From the NCBI RefSeq assembly GCF_023336755.1, contig NZ_JALZWP010000005.1:62001-126000 (forward strand): DNA of 64,000 nt, read 5' to 3'. Shown piece after piece: positions 27,443 to 36,949 of the stretch (positions are counted from its first letter, which is position 1; each line of letters starts with the position of its first letter). Source of the DNA: Roseinatronobacter domitianus (GTDB taxonomy: Bacteria > Pseudomonadota > Alphaproteobacteria > Rhodobacterales > Rhodobacteraceae). A program made the translations under genes and the position numbers. Below the pieces are notes generated by a model. The model was not told the origin of the DNA and ran no database searches. It saw only the letters and a program-made list of their open reading frames with translations.

Positions 27443-28390
27443 ATGGCAGATAAAGACGCTCCGGTTCTGGTCGCTGATGTTGGCGGCACAAATACGCGCG
27501 TGGCACTCGCGCGCGGCACGACGCTTATCGCGGGCACGACCGAACGTTTCCGCAATGCCGAGCATTCCGGGCTGGAAACGGTGCTGGCCGAATACCTGTC
27601 CAAACATCGCAGCCTGCCCGCGCGCGCGGCGATTGCGCTGGCCGGGCCGGTGCGCGGTGCCTCGGGTGCGATGACCAATCTGGGCTGGACCATGCAGGCG
27701 GATGAACTGGCCCGCATGACCGGTATTCGACATGTCGCCCTTCTGAACGACCTGCAGGCGCAAGGCCACGCCCTGCCGCATTTGCCTGCCGAACACCTGC
27801 GGAAGATCCGCGAAGGCCAGCCCGAAGGCGGCACGCGGCTGGTCATCGGGCTTGGCACGGGTGTGAATGCCGCACCGGTTTACCCTGCGGGCGCGGGGTA
27901 TATCGTGCCCCCCGCCGAAGCCGGGCATATTCACTTGCCGCAACAGAATGAAGAAGATCAGCAGCTTGCCCGCTGGCTTGTTGCGCGACGCGGCTTTGCG
28001 TCGGTCGAGGATGTGCTGGCCGGGTCCGGGCTGGAACGGCTTTATGCTTATCACGCAGAGCGCGCGGGCGGTGCCCCCGCCCTTGGCGCCAGCGCAATCA
28101 TGGACGAGATGGGCGCCTGCACCACGCTGGCCACCAGTGTCGGCCGCCATTACGTCCGCCTTCTGGCGCAATACACCGCCGATCTGGCCCTGACCACGCT
28201 GCCCTTTGGCGGCATATATTACATTGGTGGCGTTGCGCGGGCGTTCACGCCATTTATGGCGCGCTTCGGTTATGATGCGGCCTTCACCGATATGGGCCGG
28301 TTTTCCGACCTGGTGGCACAGTTCCCTGTGGCCTTGGTCGAGGATGATTTCGCCGCCCTGACAGGTTGTGCGGCTTATCTGGCGGCATGA
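27443..28390 (+). CDS. glk: Glucokinase
   Basis: A 315-residue ROK-independent, hexokinase-fold bacterial glucokinase of the E. coli Glk family. It has the phosphate-1 motif VLVADVGGTNTRVALA, the sugar-binding region LLNDLQAQGHALPHL and the adenosine-side motif LVIGLGTGVNAAPVY, plus EAGHIHLP. It phosphorylates glucose released by AglA and the GH1 enzyme, feeding it into glycolysis or the Entner-Doudoroff route. AAGGG lies seven bases before the start. It follows the GH1 gene after 31 bases in the same arm of the agl locus. Confidence 0.93.
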   Translation: MADKDAPVLVADVGGTNTRVALARGTTLIAGTTERFRNAEHSGLETVLAEYLSKHRSLPARAAIALAGPVRGASGAMTNLGWTMQADELARMTGIRHVALLNDLQAQGHALPHLPAEHLRKIREGQPEGGTRLVIGLGTGVNAAPVYPAGAGYIVPPAEAGHIHLPQQNEEDQQLARWLVARRGFASVEDVLAGSGLERLYAYHAERAGGAPALGASAIMDEMGACTTLATSVGRHYVRLLAQYTADLALTTLPFGGIYYIGGVARAFTPFMARFGYDAAFTDMGRFSDLVAQFPVALVEDDFAALTGCAAYLAA

Positions 28391-28430
28391 CCCCTTGCCG
28401 GGCGCGGCGGATTAGGCCAACCCTTGCAGC

Positions 28431-29141
28431 ATGGAATGGCGCGACGAGTGTATCCTTCTGGCAAGCCGCCCCTTGGGCGAAGGCACCGCGCTGATCGAGC
28501 TGTTCAGCGGGCTGCATGGCCGCCATGGCGGGGCTTTGCGTGGCGGGGCTTCGCGCAAGATGGCGCCACTGTTGCAACCGGGCGCGCAGCTGGATGCGAC
28601 ATGGCGCGCGCGTCTGGACAGCCAGTTGGGCAGTTTCACCGTGGAACCCTTGCGCGGGCGCGCGGGCGCGTTGCTGTCCGACCGGCTGGCGCTGCTGGGC
28701 TTGGGTGCAGTGTGCGCGCTGACCCGCTACGCCCTGCCCGAACGCCAGCCCTATCCCGAACTCTATCGGCACACGGTCGCGGTGCTAGACCGGTTGGGAC
28801 ATCCCGGCTGGCTGCATGACTATGCGCTTTGGGAGCTGACTTTGCTGGAGGAAACCGGCTACGGGCTGGACCTTGCGCAATGCGCGGTCACGGGTGCGAC
28901 AGAGGGGCTGGCCTATGTCAGCCCGCGCACGGGCCGCGCGGTCACGGCAGAGGGTGCAGGCGATTACGCCGCGCGCCTGCTGCCCTTTCCGGCGGGCCTG
29001 CATGAAGACGGTGGGCTTGATGCCGAAGGGCTGAACGCGGCGCTGGCACTAAGCGGCCATTTCCTGACCGACTGGCTGGCGCGCGCTATGGACAAACCCT
29101 TGCCAGAGGCCCGCGCGCGGCTGGTGCGCGCGGTGGTATAA
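28431..29141 (+). CDS. recO: DNA repair protein RecO
   Basis: A 236-residue RecFOR-pathway protein that helps load RecA on SSB-coated gaps. The N-terminal OB fold begins MEWRDECILLASRPLGEGTALIELFS, the alphaproteobacterial RecO opening, followed by GLHGRHGGALRGG; the C-terminal helical region includes LWELTLLEETGYGLDLAQCAVTG, where a zinc-finger loop would lie in other RecO proteins, here with one clear cysteine only. It lies 40 bases after glk and ends at a terminator. Confidence 0.9.
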   Translation: MEWRDECILLASRPLGEGTALIELFSGLHGRHGGALRGGASRKMAPLLQPGAQLDATWRARLDSQLGSFTVEPLRGRAGALLSDRLALLGLGAVCALTRYALPERQPYPELYRHTVAVLDRLGHPGWLHDYALWELTLLEETGYGLDLAQCAVTGATEGLAYVSPRTGRAVTAEGAGDYAARLLPFPAGLHEDGGLDAEGLNAALALSGHFLTDWLARAMDKPLPEARARLVRAVV

Positions 29142-29150
29142 CGCATGAAA

Positions 29151-29175
29151 AAGCCCCGGCCAAAAACCGGGGCTT
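29151..29175. terminator. Bidirectional terminator after recO
   Basis: AAGCCCCGG (29151-29159) pairs perfectly with CCGGGGCTT (29167-29175) around a seven-base loop. A-rich sequence precedes it, giving a T tract on the minus strand for the convergent L,D-transpeptidase gene. Confidence 0.8.
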
Positions 29176-29195
29176 AGATGTTGCACAAAACCGGT

Positions 29196-29792
29196 TTAGA
29201 TAACCCGGACCTGCGTGCCGACCTCGACGATCTCATACAGATTTTCAGCATGCGGGTTCAGCATACCGAAACAGCCATTCGATGCCCGACGCCCGATCTT
29301 GGCGGGGTTGTCGATGCCATGAATGCGGTAATACTGCCAGCTTAGGTTCAGCGCACGTGACCCAAGCGGGTTACGCGGGTCCGCACCTTCGACGCGCGCG
29401 GGCAAGGACGGGTCACGCTCACGCATGGAAGGGGTGGGAATCCATGTCGGCTCGAACCGCTTCAGCGTGATTTCGGTGTAGCCCCGGCGCGTGAACTCCT
29501 CCGACATCGGCACCGAGCAGGGATGCACAAGGTAGGTGCTTTCATCCTCGGACCAGTAATGCAGCGCGCGCGAATAGGTGTCACACAGGATGGCGCCTTT
29601 GCGCAGCGACTGGAAATGATCCTTCCAGTGGTGGTTACGAAAGCCCATCACGTTGCGGGGCGCGGTGCGGATATTCTGTTCGGCCTCATACTCTGGCACC
29701 GCCTGAGCACGCAAGATTGACGGTGTCGCCAAGCCACCAAGAGCAATGGCCCCAGAGCCAAGAAGTGCGCGACGCGTTAATTTGTCAGTCAT
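29196..29792 (-). CDS. L,D-transpeptidase (YkuD domain) with Tat-like signal
   Basis: A 198-residue exported protein. The N-terminus TRRALLGSGAIALGGLATPSILRAQA looks like a twin-arginine signal with cleavage after AQA. The YkuD catalytic motif is near the C-terminus: HGIDNPAKIGRRASNGCFGM, with the nucleophilic cysteine and the upstream histidine present. The usual SHGCxR is SNGCFG here; related alphaproteobacterial members commonly carry SNGC/SSGC with Gly in place of Arg. These enzymes form 3-3 cross-links or attach lipoproteins to peptidoglycan in the periplasm. The gene stands alone, convergent with recO. Confidence 0.88.
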   Translation of the reverse strand: MTDKLTRRALLGSGAIALGGLATPSILRAQAVPEYEAEQNIRTAPRNVMGFRNHHWKDHFQSLRKGAILCDTYSRALHYWSEDESTYLVHPCSVPMSEEFTRRGYTEITLKRFEPTWIPTPSMRERDPSLPARVEGADPRNPLGSRALNLSWQYYRIHGIDNPAKIGRRASNGCFGMLNPHAENLYEIVEVGTQVRVI

Positions 29793-29942
29793 GCCATATT
29801 CCTTTTATCGCATTTGAAACATCAATGCCGCCGATGCGCCTAGAATAGCAAGTCACGACCGCGTGGGGAAGCAGGGCTGTTGCGCCTCTGCATCGCGTGT
29901 GGAAGTGCCCCGCGCGCCCAAAGCAAGGGCGGCGCGACCAGT

Positions 29943-30974
29943 TCACCGGGCCGCGCGGATCAGGCCCACGATGTCATAGCATTGTTCCAGAATCGGCTGG
30001 GCTATCGCGTTCGCCCGCGCGGCACCATCCCCCAATATCCGGTCAATTTCCGCCACATCCTGCATCAAGCGGCTCATCTCCGCGTTGATGGGGGCAAGCT
30101 TGTCCACCGCCAGATCAGCCAGCGCCGGTTTGAACGTGCCGAAGCCCTGCCCGGCATATTGCGCGATCACATCCTCTGGGGTGATATCGGCCAAAGCGGC
30201 ATAGATATTTACAAGGTTGCGCGCCTCTGGGCGTTCTGCCAGCGCGTCCAGCGTATCGGGCAAAGGTTCCGGGTCCGTGCGCGCCTTGCGCAGTTTCTGC
30301 GCAATCGCGTCGGCGTCATCAGTCAGGTTGATGCGGCTCATATCCGACGGGTCGGATTTTGACATCTTCTTTGTGCCATCGCGCAAGGACATGACACGGG
30401 TCGCCGCCCCTTCGATGACAGGCTCCACAATCGGGAAAAACTCGACCCCGAAATCATGGTTGAACTTGGCGGCAATGTCGCGCGTCAGTTCCAGATGTTG
30501 TTTCTGATCCTCACCCACAGGCACATGCGTGGCGTGATAGGCCAGAATATCAGCCGCCATCAGCGCCGGATAGGCAAACAGGCCGACGCTGGCATTTTCG
30601 GCGTTCTTACCCGCCTTGTCCTTGAACTGCGTCATCCGCTTCAGCCAGCCCATGCGGGCCACGCAGTTGAAAATCCATGCCAATTCCGCATGGGCAGGAA
30701 CTTGGCTTTGGTTGAACAGAATGGACCGCGCCGGGTCGATGCCCGCCGCGATAAACCCGGCGGCCAGTTCGCGCGTGGCGTGGCGCAGCTTCGCGGGGTC
30801 TTGCCAGACCGTGATCGCGTGCAGATCAACCATGCAGTAGATGGTTTCGGTGCCATCGTCCTGCGCCTGAACAAAGCGTTTCAGCGCACCAAGGTAATTG
30901 CCCAGCGTCAACCCGCCCGAGGGCTGGATGCCGGAAAAAATGCGCGGCGGAAAAGCCTTGGGCGTATCGGACAT
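29943..30974 (-). CDS. trpS: Tryptophanyl-tRNA synthetase
   Basis: A 343-residue class I synthetase charging tRNA-Trp. The HIGH-equivalent signature is in [20 protein letters not shown] and the KMSKS loop is [29 protein letters not shown] and the Rossmann fold are intact and the length is standard. It is divergent from the rhomboid-like gene with a 78-base gap. Confidence 0.97.
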   Translation of the reverse strand: MSDTPKAFPPRIFSGIQPSGGLTLGNYLGALKRFVQAQDDGTETIYCMVDLHAITVWQDPAKLRHATRELAAGFIAAGIDPARSILFNQSQVPAHAELAWIFNCVARMGWLKRMTQFKDKAGKNAENASVGLFAYPALMAADILAYHATHVPVGEDQKQHLELTRDIAAKFNHDFGVEFFPIVEPVIEGAATRVMSLRDGTKKMSKSDPSDMSRINLTDDADAIAQKLRKARTDPEPLPDTLDALAERPEARNLVNIYAALADITPEDVIAQYAGQGFGTFKPALADLAVDKLAPINAEMSRLMQDVAEIDRILGDGAARANAIAQPILEQCYDIVGLIRAAR

Positions 30975-31052
30975 GAGGCGGCGCTCCGTGCTGGAAAAGC
31001 TGTTGGCAATCGCTTAGCCTTGGGGGCCGATAACGTCAACCAAGGCCGATCC

Positions 31053-31703
31053 GTGAGCGACGAGTCCCACCCCGCACCCCTGTTGAACCCGCTCCCTTGG
31101 GCGGTGTGGCTGCTGACGCTTGCAATTGCCGGGGTGGAATTGGTCTTGTGGGCTGGCGCGCATGGGCTGGTCAACTGGGCCGGTAGCGCTGGCTGGCGCG
31201 CACAGGCGCTGGTGGCCTTTGGTATCAGCCCCGAATTGCAGGGCTGGATGTGGGAAAGCGGGCAGTATCCCCCCGAAGGGCTTTGGCGCTACCTTGTCTA
31301 TGGCTTCGTTCACCTTGGCCCAATGCAGGCCGCGCTTGTGGTCGTCATCACCGCCGCATTGGGCAAAGCCTGCGCCGAGCGGCTGGGATCGCTGCGGGTT
31401 TTGGTGCTGCTGACGCTTGCCCAAGCCGCAGGCGGCGTGGCTTTCGGGCTTGTGGCAGACCCCGGCGCGTGGCTGATCGGCGGCTACCCGATCATCTTTG
31501 CGCTGGCCGGAGCCTATGCCGCGCTGATGGGCACACGCCCCGCGCTGTTTCTGGTTGCGGTTCTTGTCGTCGCACGCCTTGGCCTGACCGCCCTTGCAGG
31601 GGGCGGCATGGATTGGCTGGCAGACCTGACCGCGCTGGGCATAGGCGCGGCCTTGGCCCGCGTGCTGGACGGGCCAATTCTGGAACGCCTGCGCCAGAGG
31701 TAA
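31053..31703 (+). CDS. Rhomboid-like membrane protein without catalytic dyad
   Basis: A 216-residue polytopic protein. I chose the GTG at 31053 because the sequence before it in the longer frame overlaps trpS and has no membrane character. About six hydrophobic segments are seen. LVYGFVHLGPMQAALVVVITAALGKACAERLG (residues 81-112, checked in short pieces) matches the rhomboid TM2 pattern FxHxxxxHLxxNMxxLxxxGxxxExxxG. The active-site GxSG is replaced by GYPI (144-147), and the His of the last helix by Asp191 (WLADLTALGIG). The fold is rhomboid, but proteolysis seems unlikely. It abuts thrS tail to tail (3-base gap). Confidence 0.65.
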   Translation: MSDESHPAPLLNPLPWAVWLLTLAIAGVELVLWAGAHGLVNWAGSAGWRAQALVAFGISPELQGWMWESGQYPPEGLWRYLVYGFVHLGPMQAALVVVITAALGKACAERLGSLRVLVLLTLAQAAGGVAFGLVADPGAWLIGGYPIIFALAGAYAALMGTRPALFLVAVLVVARLGLTALAGGGMDWLADLTALGIGAALARVLDGPILERLRQR

Positions 31704-31706
31704 GAC

Positions 31707-33653
31707 TTAACGCAGGTCAGGCGGCGTGCCCTCGGCCACCAAATCCGCGACAAGCGCATCCAGCGCCTGCGTCTGGGTCCGATTATCGCCCAAGCGGCGC
31801 ACGGACACAGTGCGTTCCTCGACCTCGCGCGCGCCTATGGCCAAAATGACCGGCACCTTGCCCAATGAGTGTTCACGGACCTTGTAATTGATCTTTTCAT
31901 TACGCAGGTCCAACTCTGCCCGCAGCCCGGCGGCTTGCAAGGCGGCGACCACTTCGCGGCAATACTCATCCGCATCCGACACGATAGATGCAACCACCAC
32001 CTGACGCGGGGCCAGCCACAAGGGCAGCTTGCCCGCGAAGTTCTCGATCAGGATACCGATGAAGCGCTCGAACGACCCCAGAACCGCGCGGTGCAGCATG
32101 ACAGGGCGGTGCTTTTCGCCGTCTTGGCCGATATAGCTGGCGTCCAGCCGTTCGGGCAGGTTCGGGTCCACCTGAAGCGTGCCGCATTGCCAGTCGCGCC
32201 CGATGGCGTCAGTCAGCACGAATTCCAACTTGGGGCCGTAGAACGCGCCCTCGCCCTCGAAAATCTCGTAAGCGTGACCCGCCGCTATCACGGCCTTGGC
32301 CAGCGCGTCCTCTGCGTAATCCCAGCTTTCTTCGGTCCCGATGCGCTGCTCTGGCCGGGTGGACAGTTTGATCCGCCATTGGGTAAACCCCAGATCGGCA
32401 TAGACCCCCGACAGGAACTCGATGAATTTCGTCGATTCCGCTTCGATCTGGCTTGGCATGCAGAAGATATGCGCGTCATCCTGCGTAAAGCCGCGCACCC
32501 GCATGATGCCATGCAGCGCGCCCGATGGCTCATACCGGTTACACGACCCAAATTCGGCCATGCGCAAGGGCAGATCGCGGTAGCTTTTCAGGCCCACGTT
32601 GAAAATCTGCACATGGCACGGGCAGTTCATCGGTTTCAGCGCGTTGATGGTTTTCTCGCGCGCATGCTCCTCGTCCACTTCGACGATGAACATATTTTCC
32701 TGGTAATTGTCCCAATGCCCTGACGCTTCCCACAGCTTGCGGTTCACCACTTGCGGCGTGTTCACCTCGACATAGCCGCCGCGGCGCTGCTGGCGGCGCA
32801 TGTAATCTTGCAGCGTGGTGTATATGCTCCAACCATTCGCGTGCCAGAAAATCTGGCCCGGCGCTTCTTCTTGCATGTGGAACAGGTCCATCTCGCGGCC
32901 CAAGCGGCGGTGGTCACGCTTGGCGGCCTCCTCCAGCATGGTCAGATGGGCCTTTAGATCAGCCCGGTTTTTGAACGCCACGCCATAGATGCGCTGCAAC
33001 ATGGGCCGCGTGCTGTCGCCCAGCCAATAGGCCCCGGCAATGCTCATCAGCTTGAACGCGTCGCCCGGAACCTGGCCCGTGTTTTGCAAATGCGGACCAC
33101 GGCACAGGTCTTGCCAATCGCCATGCCAATACATCCGCAAGGGCTCATTTTCAGGAATGCGGTCGATCAGTTCCAGCTTGAACGGCTCATTCGCGTCTTT
33201 GTAGTGCTGGATCGCACGGGCGCGGTCCCAGACTTCCGTCCGCACGGCCTCGCGCGCGTTGATGATCTTGCGCATCCGCTCTTCGATCTGCGCGAGGTCT
33301 TCGGGCACGAACGGCTCTGCGCGGTCAAAGTCATAAAACCAGCCCTTGTCGCGCACCGGGCCGATGGTGACCTTCACGTCCGGCCAAATTTCCTGCACTG
33401 CGCGCGCCATGATATGCGCCAGATCGTGGCGGATCAGCTCCAACGCCTGCGCGTCATCCTGCATCGTGTGAATGGCGATGCTGGCATCGGCCATGATCGG
33501 CCATTGCAGGTCGTAATGCGCGCCGTTCACCGTGGCGGAAATGGCCTTCTTGCCCAGCGATTTGGAAATGCTGTCGGCCACTTCGGCAGCGGTCACGCCC
33601 GCATCATAGTCGCGCGCATTGCCATCAGGAAATGTCAGGGAAATCTGGGCCAT
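31707..33653 (-). CDS. thrS: Threonyl-tRNA synthetase
   Basis: A 648-residue class II synthetase. The N-terminal TGS domain (about 1-60) is followed by the editing domain with [16 protein letters not shown], then the catalytic core with [17 protein letters not shown], motif 2 ([36 protein letters not shown], given here by its residues RYE and RGF), motif 3 near [17 protein letters not shown] and a C-terminal anticodon-binding domain. All parts are in order and the length is normal. It is upstream-divergent from an MFS gene. Confidence 0.97.
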   Translation of the reverse strand: MAQISLTFPDGNARDYDAGVTAAEVADSISKSLGKKAISATVNGAHYDLQWPIMADASIAIHTMQDDAQALELIRHDLAHIMARAVQEIWPDVKVTIGPVRDKGWFYDFDRAEPFVPEDLAQIEERMRKIINAREAVRTEVWDRARAIQHYKDANEPFKLELIDRIPENEPLRMYWHGDWQDLCRGPHLQNTGQVPGDAFKLMSIAGAYWLGDSTRPMLQRIYGVAFKNRADLKAHLTMLEEAAKRDHRRLGREMDLFHMQEEAPGQIFWHANGWSIYTTLQDYMRRQQRRGGYVEVNTPQVVNRKLWEASGHWDNYQENMFIVEVDEEHAREKTINALKPMNCPCHVQIFNVGLKSYRDLPLRMAEFGSCNRYEPSGALHGIMRVRGFTQDDAHIFCMPSQIEAESTKFIEFLSGVYADLGFTQWRIKLSTRPEQRIGTEESWDYAEDALAKAVIAAGHAYEIFEGEGAFYGPKLEFVLTDAIGRDWQCGTLQVDPNLPERLDASYIGQDGEKHRPVMLHRAVLGSFERFIGILIENFAGKLPLWLAPRQVVVASIVSDADEYCREVVAALQAAGLRAELDLRNEKINYKVREHSLGKVPVILAIGAREVEERTVSVRRLGDNRTQTQALDALVADLVAEGTPPDLR

Positions 33654-33770
33654 AAGCCGGTCCTCGTCTGTTTGGCGCCCACGGAACGCCCGGTTGCGGG
33701 TTATATGTGGCGAAGGGTTTGACCTTGGCCGCGCGGAAAGTCAAGTTAGCAGAAACAGCAAGGACGAAAG

Positions 33771-35066
33771 ATGACCCGCCCCGCCGTGCAACGCGCTTAT
33801 GACATGCTGTCCTCTGAAGATGAGGGCCGCGTCTGCCGCGACATTTCCGACGCCGCCTGCAAGGTGCAGCCCGGCAGTTTCTTGCGCCATGCGATTGCCT
33901 TGGGCCTGAACAAATCCGCCGATGGGCTGGTGGACCCGAAACTGGTGCTGTCATGGCTGATGACGCATCTGGGCGCGCCCGCTGCCATGATCGGCTTTCT
34001 GGTGCCCATCCGCGAGGCGGGCGCGCTGTTGCCGCAACTGTTCACCGCCGCACGTATTCGCGCCATGGCGCGGCGCAAATGGGCGTGGGCGGCGGCAGGC
34101 TTGGGGCAAGGCGTGGGGGCCGCCATGATCGCTTTGGCCGCGATGACAACCACGGGCAGCACGGCGGGCGGGTTGATCCTGTTGGGGCTGGCGGTATTGG
34201 CGGTGTCGCGCTCTGTGGCGTCGGTCGCCTATAAAGACGTGCTGGGCAAGACCGTCGCCAAGGGCCAACGCGGAACCGTCACCGGGCTGGCAGGGACATG
34301 GGCGGCAGGCGTGGCACTGGCCTTTGCGCTTTCGCTGATCTGGCTAGCAGAGGCGCGCTTTGCCATCGTCACCGGCGCGCTGTTCGCCGCCGCGCTGGCA
34401 TGGGTTCTGGCGGGCGCGGTATTCGCGGGGCTGCGCGAGGACGCAGGCGCAACCGAGGGCGGCGGCAATGGCGCGGAAGCGGCGCTGGCGAACCTGCGCT
34501 ACCTGCGCGAAGATCGCGGCCTTGCGCGGTTTATCGTGGCGCGTGGGCTTTTGACCGCGACCGCACTGGCACCGCCGTGGTTCGTGGTGCTGGCCTCGGG
34601 CAACGACGCGCTGCAAGGCTTGGGCGCGTTGGTGCTGGCCTCTGCCCTCGCCGCGCTGGTGTCGAGCTATGTCTGGGGGCGGCTGGCTGATCGCTCCTCG
34701 CGCATGGTGCTGGTGCTGACGGGGGTCAGCGGGGCGACGTCCATGGTTCTTGCGCTAATCTTCGCAGCACTTGGGTTGGCGGGCACGCTTTGGGCCATGC
34801 CGCTGGCGCTGTTCGGGCTGATGATCGCGCATCAAGGCGTGCGGCTGGGGCGCTCGACCTATATCGTGGACATGGCCCCACCTGAACGCCGCGCCGTCTA
34901 TACCGCGATTGCAAACACCGTTATCGGGGTGATCCTGCTGGCCAGCGGCGTGTTCGGCGCTTTGGCCGCACTGGGCGGGGCGGAACTGACGCTGGCCCTG
35001 TTCGCGCTGATGGCAACGGGCGGCGCTTGGGTGGCTTACGGATTGAAGGAATTGGGCGATGGTTGA
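33771..35066 (+). CDS. MFS transporter coupled to an alpha/beta hydrolase
   Basis: A 431-residue permease with a hydrophilic N-terminal extension of about 45 residues (MTRPAVQRAYDMLSSEDEGR) before about 12 membrane helices. The sequence GAPAAMIGFLVPIREAGALLPQLF resembles an unassigned MFS group common in Rhodobacteraceae. AAGGA lies before the start. Its stop overlaps the start of the hydrolase gene by eight bases, so they are co-translated. Substrate is unknown; a transporter plus esterase pair is compatible with uptake or export of an ester, which is inference only. Confidence 0.78.
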   Translation: MTRPAVQRAYDMLSSEDEGRVCRDISDAACKVQPGSFLRHAIALGLNKSADGLVDPKLVLSWLMTHLGAPAAMIGFLVPIREAGALLPQLFTAARIRAMARRKWAWAAAGLGQGVGAAMIALAAMTTTGSTAGGLILLGLAVLAVSRSVASVAYKDVLGKTVAKGQRGTVTGLAGTWAAGVALAFALSLIWLAEARFAIVTGALFAAALAWVLAGAVFAGLREDAGATEGGGNGAEAALANLRYLREDRGLARFIVARGLLTATALAPPWFVVLASGNDALQGLGALVLASALAALVSSYVWGRLADRSSRMVLVLTGVSGATSMVLALIFAALGLAGTLWAMPLALFGLMIAHQGVRLGRSTYIVDMAPPERRAVYTAIANTVIGVILLASGVFGALAALGGAELTLALFALMATGGAWVAYGLKELGDG

Positions 35067-35796
35067 ACATCTGGACACAGCGCAAGGCCGCAAACTGGCC
35101 TATTACAAGACTGAAGGGCACGGCCCCGGAATTGTGTTTCTGGGCGGGTTCATGTCGGACATGTCCGGCACCAAAGCGGTCTGGCTAGAGGACTGGGCGC
35201 GCGCACAGGGCCGCGCGTTTTTGCGCTTCGACTATTCCGGGCATGGGGAAAGTTCTGGCGCCTTCACCGATGGCTGCATTGGCGATTGGGCGGCGGATGC
35301 AACGGCCGCCGTCACCGCGCTGACAGAGGGACCGCAAGTGCTGGTTGGGTCATCCATGGGCGGCTGGATCGCGCTTTTGTTGGCGCGCAGCATGCCAGAG
35401 CGGGTGCATGCACTGGTCGGCATAGCCGCCGCGCCTGATTTTACCGAAGACAGCATGTGGCCCGGCCTGACCGATGCCCAGCGGGCCGAGATCATGGACA
35501 AGGGCCAGACCACCCTGCCAAACGACTATGACGCGCCCTACACTCTGACCCGCCGCCTGTTCGAGGATGGGCGCGACCAGCTTGTGCTGCCCAGCCCTCT
35601 GCCCCTGCCCTTCGCGGTGCGGCTGTTGCAGGGCACCAAGGATGAGGCGGTGGCGACCTCTGTTCCGCTGAAGCTGATGGACCACGCGAAATGTCCCGAC
35701 ATGCGGCTGGAACTGGTGAAGGATGAAGATCACCGCTTTTCATCGCCACGCTGTCTGGATCTGATCGTGCGCGCGATTGAAGATGTCAGCAGCTAG
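35059..35796 (+). CDS. Alpha/beta hydrolase
   Basis: A 245-residue hydrolase. The nucleophile elbow is GSSMGGW, the oxyanion region is IVFLGGFMSDMSGTKAVWL, and the catalytic His is in DEDHRFS near the C-terminus; an acidic residue follows VRLLQGTKDEAV. The FDYSGHGESSG segment is like hydrolases related to ABHD10 (a thioesterase/esterase). No signal peptide is seen, so it is cytosolic. Its ATG lies inside the end of the MFS gene. Confidence 0.85.
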   Translation: MVEHLDTAQGRKLAYYKTEGHGPGIVFLGGFMSDMSGTKAVWLEDWARAQGRAFLRFDYSGHGESSGAFTDGCIGDWAADATAAVTALTEGPQVLVGSSMGGWIALLLARSMPERVHALVGIAAAPDFTEDSMWPGLTDAQRAEIMDKGQTTLPNDYDAPYTLTRRLFEDGRDQLVLPSPLPLPFAVRLLQGTKDEAVATSVPLKLMDHAKCPDMRLELVKDEDHRFSSPRCLDLIVRAIEDVSS

Positions 35797-35849
35797 CGGC
35801 CAAATGTTTGAAAAGGGAAAGTTCGTAGGACCATCACGCCCCAAAACCC

Positions 35850-36884
35850 CTAGAACGTGCAGATATTCTGCAAGCTGACCCATTGCCCGTCACTGAGCAA
35901 CGCGCGCGAGGGTGCCTCGCCCGCCATCGGATCGCCTGCGCGCAAAGCCGGCAGAACAGGGCCGGCATCCGGGTCCAGCGGTTCGGCATTGTCAGCGAAG
36001 GCCCGAGCAGACAGGCCCAGCGCCTCGAAACGCGCCAGAAGCGCTGCGACATCTGGCGCCGGGGCCGCAGCGCGCAGGGCATCTTCGGGGTAGCCGGCCA
36101 GAGCCTCTTTCGGGACGGCACCCGATGTCAGCAATCCAAAGGTCTTGAACAGGCCCATATGGTCCAGAACCGGCACAACAGGGTCGCCGACGCGCGACCG
36201 CGCCTCGGCCAGCAACAAGGCACCGGCAAGCGCCTCGGCGCTTTCAGCCGCGTCCAGCAGGCGAGCGTCGATCACGAATACCCCACCGGGAAAGCGGGCA
36301 ACCCGCGCAGCGGGCATGTCGCGCATGACCTGCACAGTGGCGGGCTGCTCCAACACCTGCCGTTGCAACGCTTCCAGTGCGGCGCGGCCTTGTGTGGCAG
36401 AGCACCGTTGCGCGCCATCCGCTTGCAGGTGCTCGACAAGTGCTGTTCCGATCTCATAGCGGGTGGTCCAGGGCAGCACGGTGGCAGTGTGGCGTTCCAG
36501 CGCAGGTGGAAACAGCGCCCCCAGCCCCGCAAGCAAAAGCCCTGCAATGACCACGTAGGATTTGCGGCCCAGCCTGTCGCGCAGGCTGCGCGGCGGGGCG
36601 AGCGCGGCCTGCACCGCTTCCAATGCGTCGATCAGCCAATCGTCATCCAGTTCCAGAGTTTCTGCGCCGTCACCCTCTGGGCTGTAAAGCGCGGGTCTTT
36701 CACGCGGATTGCGGCGCCGAACAGCAGGCAGCGACCAATGCGACAGCACCTGCATACTACGGCTGTCGGAAATCACGAGCGTCGCATCACCAAAATTGAC
36801 CACAACCTCGCGGCGCTGGTCTTCGACCCGCGCTGACCACAGGCCGATACCTTCGAGTTTGCGATACTTGTCCAGCGCGGTCAT
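35850..36884 (-). CDS. Membrane protein resembling an inactive M48 metallopeptidase
   Basis: A 344-residue protein with an N-terminal soluble domain (1-105), one transmembrane helix (about 111-127) and a C-terminal domain. ARFPGGVFVIDARLLDAAES followed by AEALAGALLLAEARSR (residues 196-231) aligns ungapped with the M48 pattern in which a beta-hairpin (PGGxxxVxxGLL) precedes HExxH, but the HExxH position reads LAEAR, so zinc binding is lost. No other zinc-binding motif is seen. The role of the protein is unknown. It is the only gene between the hydrolase and the acyl-CoA synthetase genes and is not clearly part of either unit. Confidence 0.65.
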   Translation of the reverse strand: MTALDKYRKLEGIGLWSARVEDQRREVVVNFGDATLVISDSRSMQVLSHWSLPAVRRRNPRERPALYSPEGDGAETLELDDDWLIDALEAVQAALAPPRSLRDRLGRKSYVVIAGLLLAGLGALFPPALERHTATVLPWTTRYEIGTALVEHLQADGAQRCSATQGRAALEALQRQVLEQPATVQVMRDMPAARVARFPGGVFVIDARLLDAAESAEALAGALLLAEARSRVGDPVVPVLDHMGLFKTFGLLTSGAVPKEALAGYPEDALRAAAPAPDVAALLARFEALGLSARAFADNAEPLDPDAGPVLPALRAGDPMAGEAPSRALLSDGQWVSLQNICTF

Positions 36885-36949
36885 GGCACCCTGTGCCTGT
36901 TTCGGGAATATAGGCTCAGTAACGCAGCCCGCGCGCCATGACCAGACGC

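Noticed and set aside
30456-31052. N-terminal extension of the rhomboid-like gene into trpS
   Set aside because: This part overlaps trpS, is not membrane-like, and a GTG at 31053 gives a normal start.
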